Shown here in pieces: positions 13,856-17,030 of a stretch of 17,030 nt of DNA (the stretch's first letter is position 1; each line of letters starts with the position of its first letter). The stretch comes from Sphingobacteriaceae bacterium (GTDB taxonomy: Bacteria; Bacteroidota; Bacteroidia; B-17B0; Aurantibacillaceae): assembly GCA_025360355.1 (NCBI GenBank), contig JANYCL010000149.1, positions 1 through 17,030 on the forward strand, in the 5' to 3' direction. The position numbers and the translations under genes are program-made. The notes below the pieces were generated by a model. The model worked only from the letters and a program-made list of their open reading frames with translations. It had not been told where the DNA came from and searched no databases.

Positions 13856-15068
13856 AAAAATCATTAGCATCGATCAGATCTTGTACTTCCGAAGGTTTTA
13901 AACTCTTTGCAGCTTTCTTTTTAGGAATGATAATATTTCCGTTACCTGGATTTACATTACTATCGCCCGGATCAATTGTATTATTGAGATCATGCGCTTC
14001 CATAATGTTTTGATTATTATAGAATGATTTAGTACGACCAAAACGGATAGTTATTCCACAATTAATATAACCAGAATTTTGAGGAGCATTCGCATAAAAA
14101 TCTCCCAATCTGAATTTATTATTTTTATTAAAGCTGTTCGAATAAAAAGCAATTCCATTCTTCGTGCTAAATCCGGCCGACACATAAAAATTCAACCATT
14201 TACAAGGTACCACATCCAAACGCAAACCAGTTAACAATTCGTAACGTCCAAATTGAATTATCTTGTTGCTTAATATATTTCCGTTTTTGTAATATTTACT
14301 ATCATAAACTGTATCCTGATTCGAAAAATTAAACACACCGCCCTGTGGTTTTGTGTATAACGATAAACGGAAAACATTACTCACAGGTAAATTAAGACTA
14401 ACATTTTTAGGGAATTGCGCGCTAAAATTAAATCCATCGATTCTTCCTAATCTTATACCAACAAAAGGAAGATACAAACGGTTCCCCCACAAAAAAGATT
14501 TTGTTGCACCTAATCTGAAATTAAAACTTTTACTAGCCGAATAACTCCATAATAATGTTCCTGACATTCTCCAGGTACCGTTTGGTGCACTTCCCGGTGT
14601 TATATCCTGCGTAAGAAATGGTGTAGACTCAATAAAGAAAATAGATTTCTTTCCGGTATTGTAAATAGCTCTTACACCTAATCCATATTTTGCAAGGGTA
14701 TGTTTTGTTATCCCTGAAAAAATAGGCTGCAAATAATATGCAGTACCCGCTAATAACAAATGAAAATTAGAATTTACACTGCTATCCTTATTAAAACTAT
14801 TAATAGTAAGCAATGGCGCATAAAAACTAACACAACTTTGTGCAACACCATACGAACCCAATTGTTTTCCGATACGTGAAGTGTCTTTTAAGTCGACAGA
14901 TGGTTTATTATAGAAATCCGCAAAAACAGTATTGCTGAAAAAATGTTTTGGTTCTTTGATCTTTTTTTGTTTTGTTTTTGTACTGTCCTGTGCGTAAAAC
15001 GAATAACTGAGCCCAATGTTAAGGCCCAGCACTAGTATTCGGAATAATATTTTGGCTCTGTAACTCAA
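13854..15068 (-). CDS. Outer-membrane beta-barrel protein, perhaps DUF6268-like (TTG start)
   Basis: 404 residues. TTG at 15068 is chosen: no ATG lies in frame back to the upstream in-frame stop, and TTG places a signal peptide (ILFRILVLGLNIGLSYSF, then YAQ) at the N-terminus. The TTGA overlap with the Spy-like gene suggests coupled translation. The mature protein has many amphipathic strands (CVSFYAPLLTINSF; FHLLLAGTAYYLQPIF; KYGLGVRAIYNTGKKSIFFI; GYINCGITIRFGR). The pattern reminds me of DUF6268 outer-membrane proteins, but I am not certain. After the last strand comes a polar tail of about 55 residues (DPGDSNVNPGNG, then PKKKAAKSL), odd because barrels normally end at the last strand. It is the last gene of the sigma-factor operon. 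Confidence 0.75.
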   Translation of the reverse strand: MSYRAKILFRILVLGLNIGLSYSFYAQDSTKTKQKKIKEPKHFFSNTVFADFYNKPSVDLKDTSRIGKQLGSYGVAQSCVSFYAPLLTINSFNKDSSVNSNFHLLLAGTAYYLQPIFSGITKHTLAKYGLGVRAIYNTGKKSIFFIESTPFLTQDITPGSAPNGTWRMSGTLLWSYSASKSFNFRLGATKSFLWGNRLYLPFVGIRLGRIDGFNFSAQFPKNVSLNLPVSNVFRLSLYTKPQGGVFNFSNQDTVYDSKYYKNGNILSNKIIQFGRYELLTGLRLDVVPCKWLNFYVSAGFSTKNGIAFYSNSFNKNNKFRLGDFYANAPQNSGYINCGITIRFGRTKSFYNNQNIMEAHDLNNTIDPGDSNVNPGNGNIIIPKKKAAKSLKPSEVQDLIDANDF

Positions 15069-15490
15069 GAACCGTTTCCTTTCGCGGTATTGATTAGTAT
15101 TCGTAAGAATTCTTCTTCAGCCTTACGAAGCATTGCAGTTTTTTTAACGCCCAATACTTTTTTAAATTTCTCGGTGTATTCTTTTTTAAGATCGACTTCA
15201 CCCTGTTTCAGATTTATTTCAGCATTTAAGAAATCTTCGGCTTCTTTATCGCTATTAAAATCTTCCGTTTTAGCGTAATTAGATCTGAAATTTTTACGGA
15301 GCGATTTTACTTTGTCGTTATACTCATTATAAAGCGGCCAGAAACTCTGTGCTTCAGTTGTAGTGAGTTTTACTTTATCGGTAATGAATGATACGCGCTG
15401 AGCATCCACCTTATCAGCTTGCGCCATCGTAACTTTACTAAAACATAAAGCCATCAACAAAACAAATATATATGTAAATTTAAATTTCAT
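15065..15490 (-). CDS. Spy/CpxP-like periplasmic protein
   Basis: 141 residues. Signal peptide to about residue 24 (MKFKFTYIFVLLMALCF, ending TMAQ), followed by an all-helical, highly charged domain. The segment RVSFITDKVKLTTTEAQSFW contains the LTxxEA variant of the LTxxQ motif of the Spy/CpxP family (residues 42-47), followed by PLYNEYNDKVKSLRK. Family members are periplasmic chaperones or stress sensors; in the cobalt/nickel system CnrX, a related helical hairpin controls an ECF sigma factor through its anti-sigma. Here it is encoded downstream of a sigma factor and a membrane protein, so a sensor role is plausible (inference). The start ATG overlaps the end of the upstream gene by 11 bp, and its stop overlaps the next gene. 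Confidence 0.82.
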   Translation of the reverse strand: MKFKFTYIFVLLMALCFSKVTMAQADKVDAQRVSFITDKVKLTTTEAQSFWPLYNEYNDKVKSLRKNFRSNYAKTEDFNSDKEAEDFLNAEINLKQGEVDLKKEYTEKFKKVLGVKKTAMLRKAEEEFLRILINTAKGNGS

Positions 15491-16283
15491 CTACAATATC
15501 GTTTACATCAGCATTTTCCAAAACATAATTTTTTTCATCTTTTTTATTATCAGAAGTTTTTGAAGCTTCTTTTAAATTTTTTGAAAGCTGAACAGGATCT
15601 ACAATATTCATCAGACTTTCTTCATCCAAATTACTTACTTGATTACTTTTTAATATTTCTGTTTTATCCATACAAGCTAAAGTTCCGCAATTGCCGGTAA
15701 CAGTTTCTTCGCCTGAATTATAAAAATACAATCCCAAACTGATAACCAACATCGCCGCGATCGCATAAGCCGTTTTTTTACTGAATACAATCCCGATAGC
15801 TATCGGGAGAAGTATTTTAGTAACGTTACTTTCTTGCGCTTGCTCAGCGAACATTTTAGCACGCATGCCATGACTTAATACTTCAAAATAATTTTGAGGA
15901 GCAACAAAAACATTTTGTTTTTCAATACTATTAAGAACAGGATAAGCTTTCAATTCTTCAGCTAATTCAATTTTCGTTGTGATGGCTTTAGCTGATGTTT
16001 CGAAATATAATTCAGGAACAGCAAAACCATTTATTTGTTTTACCGAAGCTAATTTTGAATAAGCTGCTAATTCATTTTTTATTTCAATATGCGCGAAATA
16101 ATTATCAGGTGTTACAAATGGTAATTTTTTATCGATAGAAGATAACAGCTTGAATTCCTTCAACTCTTCAACCAATTCTATCTTATGCATCATCTTTTGT
16201 GAGAATGATCCAAAATAGCCATCAGGCAGAGAGAACGGGTTGTTCTCCTTGTTTGGGTTGCTATTTGCTTCGTTCTTGTTCAT
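15480..16283 (-). CDS. Single-pass membrane protein with four FxxPxxYF motifs, putative anti-sigma factor
   Basis: 267 residues. The N-terminal 150 residues carry four copies of FxxPxxYF (Phe17-Phe24, Phe56-Phe63, Phe87-Phe94, Phe126-Phe133). Two near-identical linkers, KIELVEELKEFKLLSSIDK (34-52) and KIELAEELKAYPVLNSIEK (104-122), show an internal duplication of about 70 residues. One transmembrane helix spans about 171-189 (TAYAIAAMLVISLGLYFYN), preceded by a hydrophobic LLPIAIGIVF encoded by a perfect DNA palindrome. The last 78 residues, with a Cys pair (CGTLAC), would be periplasmic. Cytoplasmic N-domain, one helix, periplasmic C-domain, and position 34 bases after an ECF sigma gene fit an anti-sigma factor. 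The classical zinc anti-sigma HxxxCxxC motif is absent, so this is inference. Confidence 0.75.
   Translation of the reverse strand: MNKNEANSNPNKENNPFSLPDGYFGSFSQKMMHKIELVEELKEFKLLSSIDKKLPFVTPDNYFAHIEIKNELAAYSKLASVKQINGFAVPELYFETSAKAITTKIELAEELKAYPVLNSIEKQNVFVAPQNYFEVLSHGMRAKMFAEQAQESNVTKILLPIAIGIVFSKKTAYAIAAMLVISLGLYFYNSGEETVTGNCGTLACMDKTEILKSNQVSNLDEESLMNIVDPVQLSKNLKEASKTSDNKKDEKNYVLENADVNDIVDEI
15791..15808. repeat. 18 bp perfect palindrome inside a coding region
   Basis: TCCCGATAGCTATCGGGA equals its own reverse complement. It lies in frame in the putative anti-sigma gene and encodes most of LPIAIGI (residues 159-165). The surrounding codons show no break in the frame. Confidence 0.85.
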
Positions 16284-16317
16284 TTCGTAAGGTTTGACGC
16301 TATAATTCGTTTTAGGT

Positions 16318-16866
16318 TTAATCAGCAGTTAAAAATTCTTCTATTTTTTTTGCAGCATGATGATACGATGCTTTCAGCGCCCCCACTGAGGTTTCGAGCA
16401 CCCCGCTCATCTCCTCATAAGGCATTTCATCGTAATACCGCATATTAAAAACTATCCTTTGCTTCTCAGGTAAGGTTAAAATAGCCTGTTGTAATTTCAA
16501 TTGAATATCATCCCCATTAAAATACACATCACTCTGTAACGACTTACTTAATTGATGTTCAATAGGATGCAAAGAAGTCGTGTTTTGCTTTTGTTTTTGT
16601 CGTAAAAAAGTAAGCGATTCATTGGTCGCAATTCTATAAAGCCAGGTAAATAATTGTGACTCTTCTTTAAAATTCTCCAAACCTTTCCACACCTTAATAA
16701 AGGTATTTTGCATTACATCATCGGAATCATCATGATCAATAACGATCTTTCGGATCTGCCAATATAATTTTTGCTGATACTTTTCGATAAGGTGATGCAG
16801 AGCCATGTTCCGGGAGCTTTCCTCCTTATACATCTTTAATATTTCCTCATCCGACAAGTGTGCCAC
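16318..16866 (-). CDS. ECF-type RNA polymerase sigma factor (GTG start)
   Basis: 182-residue sigma-70 family factor of the extracytoplasmic-function type, directing RNA polymerase to a specific regulon. Region 2 spans about 23-90, with DDSDDVMQNTFIKVWKGLEN (core binding) and FTWLYRIATNESLTFLR (-10 recognition). Region 4 spans about 122-178, with LPEKQRIVFNMRYYDEMPYE then EMSGVLETSVGALKASYHHA (helix-turn-helix, -35 recognition). Region 3 is absent, as expected. The start is GTG at 16866; a TAA lies in frame three codons upstream, and no ATG occurs before residue 12. TTG at residue 4 (LSDEEIL) is the alternative start. It is first in a four-gene operon and divergent from the gene at 16948. Confidence 0.93.
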   Translation of the reverse strand: MAHLSDEEILKMYKEESSRNMALHHLIEKYQQKLYWQIRKIVIDHDDSDDVMQNTFIKVWKGLENFKEESQLFTWLYRIATNESLTFLRQKQKQNTTSLHPIEHQLSKSLQSDVYFNGDDIQLKLQQAILTLPEKQRIVFNMRYYDEMPYEEMSGVLETSVGALKASYHHAAKKIEEFLTAD

Positions 16867-16947
16867 TAACGATTAGACTCTAAATTTGATCCGAAGTTTA
16901 AAGATAGCTTTTTTAAGACTAAAAAAATGTATTCTTTTGTAACGATT

Positions 16948-17030
16948 ATGCCTGAAACAAAAAATTCAAAAAATAAACCTGACAACAATTGGCAAGGTCT
17001 TCCTGAAACAAGGTATTTGACCCATACAGT
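16948..17030 (+). CDS. Start of a gene cut by the window end, unknown
   Basis: An open frame from ATG 16948 runs to the window edge: MPETKNSKNKPDNNWQGLPE, then TRYLTHT. An in-frame ATG at 16927 would add seven residues. I prefer 16948 because TTCTTTTG (16932-16939), one base off TAnnTTTG, lies just ahead of it; an exact TAAATTTG also occurs at 16881-16888. The product is not recognisable from 27 residues. It is divergent from the sigma factor gene. Confidence 0.5.
   Translation, partial: MPETKNSKNKPDNNWQGLPETRYLTHT

Noticed and set aside
16881..16888. TAAATTTG as the promoter of the gene at 16948
   Set aside because: Exact -7 match but no -33 element, and the leader would be about 55 bases, longer than for other genes here; kept only as an alternative.

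Overview
The window is ordinary chromosomal DNA of a member of the Bacteroidota. It is AT-rich and most genes lack a Shine-Dalgarno sequence. Several genes are preceded by the Bacteroidota -7 promoter word TAnnTTTG. Secreted proteins carry signal peptides ending in ...SQ or ...AQ, and there are lipoproteins, outer-membrane beta-barrel proteins and a TopA with Bacteroidota-style GRFGP repeats. I cannot name a genus. There is no sign of a prophage, an insertion sequence, a CRISPR array, or a tRNA or rRNA gene.

Layout. 1-1151: 3' end of topA, closed by a strong intrinsic terminator. 1326-3153: the Mg2+ transporter/channel mgtE followed by a TTG-started putative lipoprotein. 3150-5885 (minus strand): a TPR membrane protein, ribH and purA, separated by hairpin or repeat elements. 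5996-8780 (plus): recF, a DUF721/DciA-like gene and a secreted M28 metallopeptidase, tightly spaced. 8969-9544: a DinB/DUF1572 protein. 9634-10302 (minus): ung. 10398-10529: a 43-residue lipoprotein with its own promoter and a terminator shared with the convergent OsmC gene (10598-11005, minus). 11081-13788 (plus): lipA sandwiched between two secreted beta-barrel-like proteins. 13854-16866 (minus): a four-gene unit of ECF sigma factor, single-pass membrane protein with four FxxPxxYF motifs (putative anti-sigma), Spy/CpxP-like periplasmic protein and outer-membrane beta-barrel protein. 16948-17030: the first 27 complete codons of a divergent gene cut by the window end.

How the genes work together. 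Housekeeping functions dominate: DNA topology (topA), recombination and replication (recF, dciA-like), base excision repair (ung), purine and riboflavin synthesis (purA, ribH), lipoate synthesis (lipA) and Mg2+ transport (mgtE). The most system-like part is the sigma-factor operon. Its order and overlapping reading frames suggest a cell-envelope stress response in which a periplasmic Spy-like protein and a membrane anti-sigma factor control the ECF sigma factor. That role is inferred from gene order and protein type only.

The intergenic DNA is also informative. Several gene ends carry arrays of 7-9 bp AT-rich words arranged as inverted repeats (4502-4561, 9545-9612, 13793-13855, and a weaker one at 8787-8818). 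There is also a direct repeat containing GACCCTGAAGG (8875-8941) and an 18 bp perfect palindrome inside the anti-sigma gene (15791-15808). No gap between genes exceeds 190 bases.
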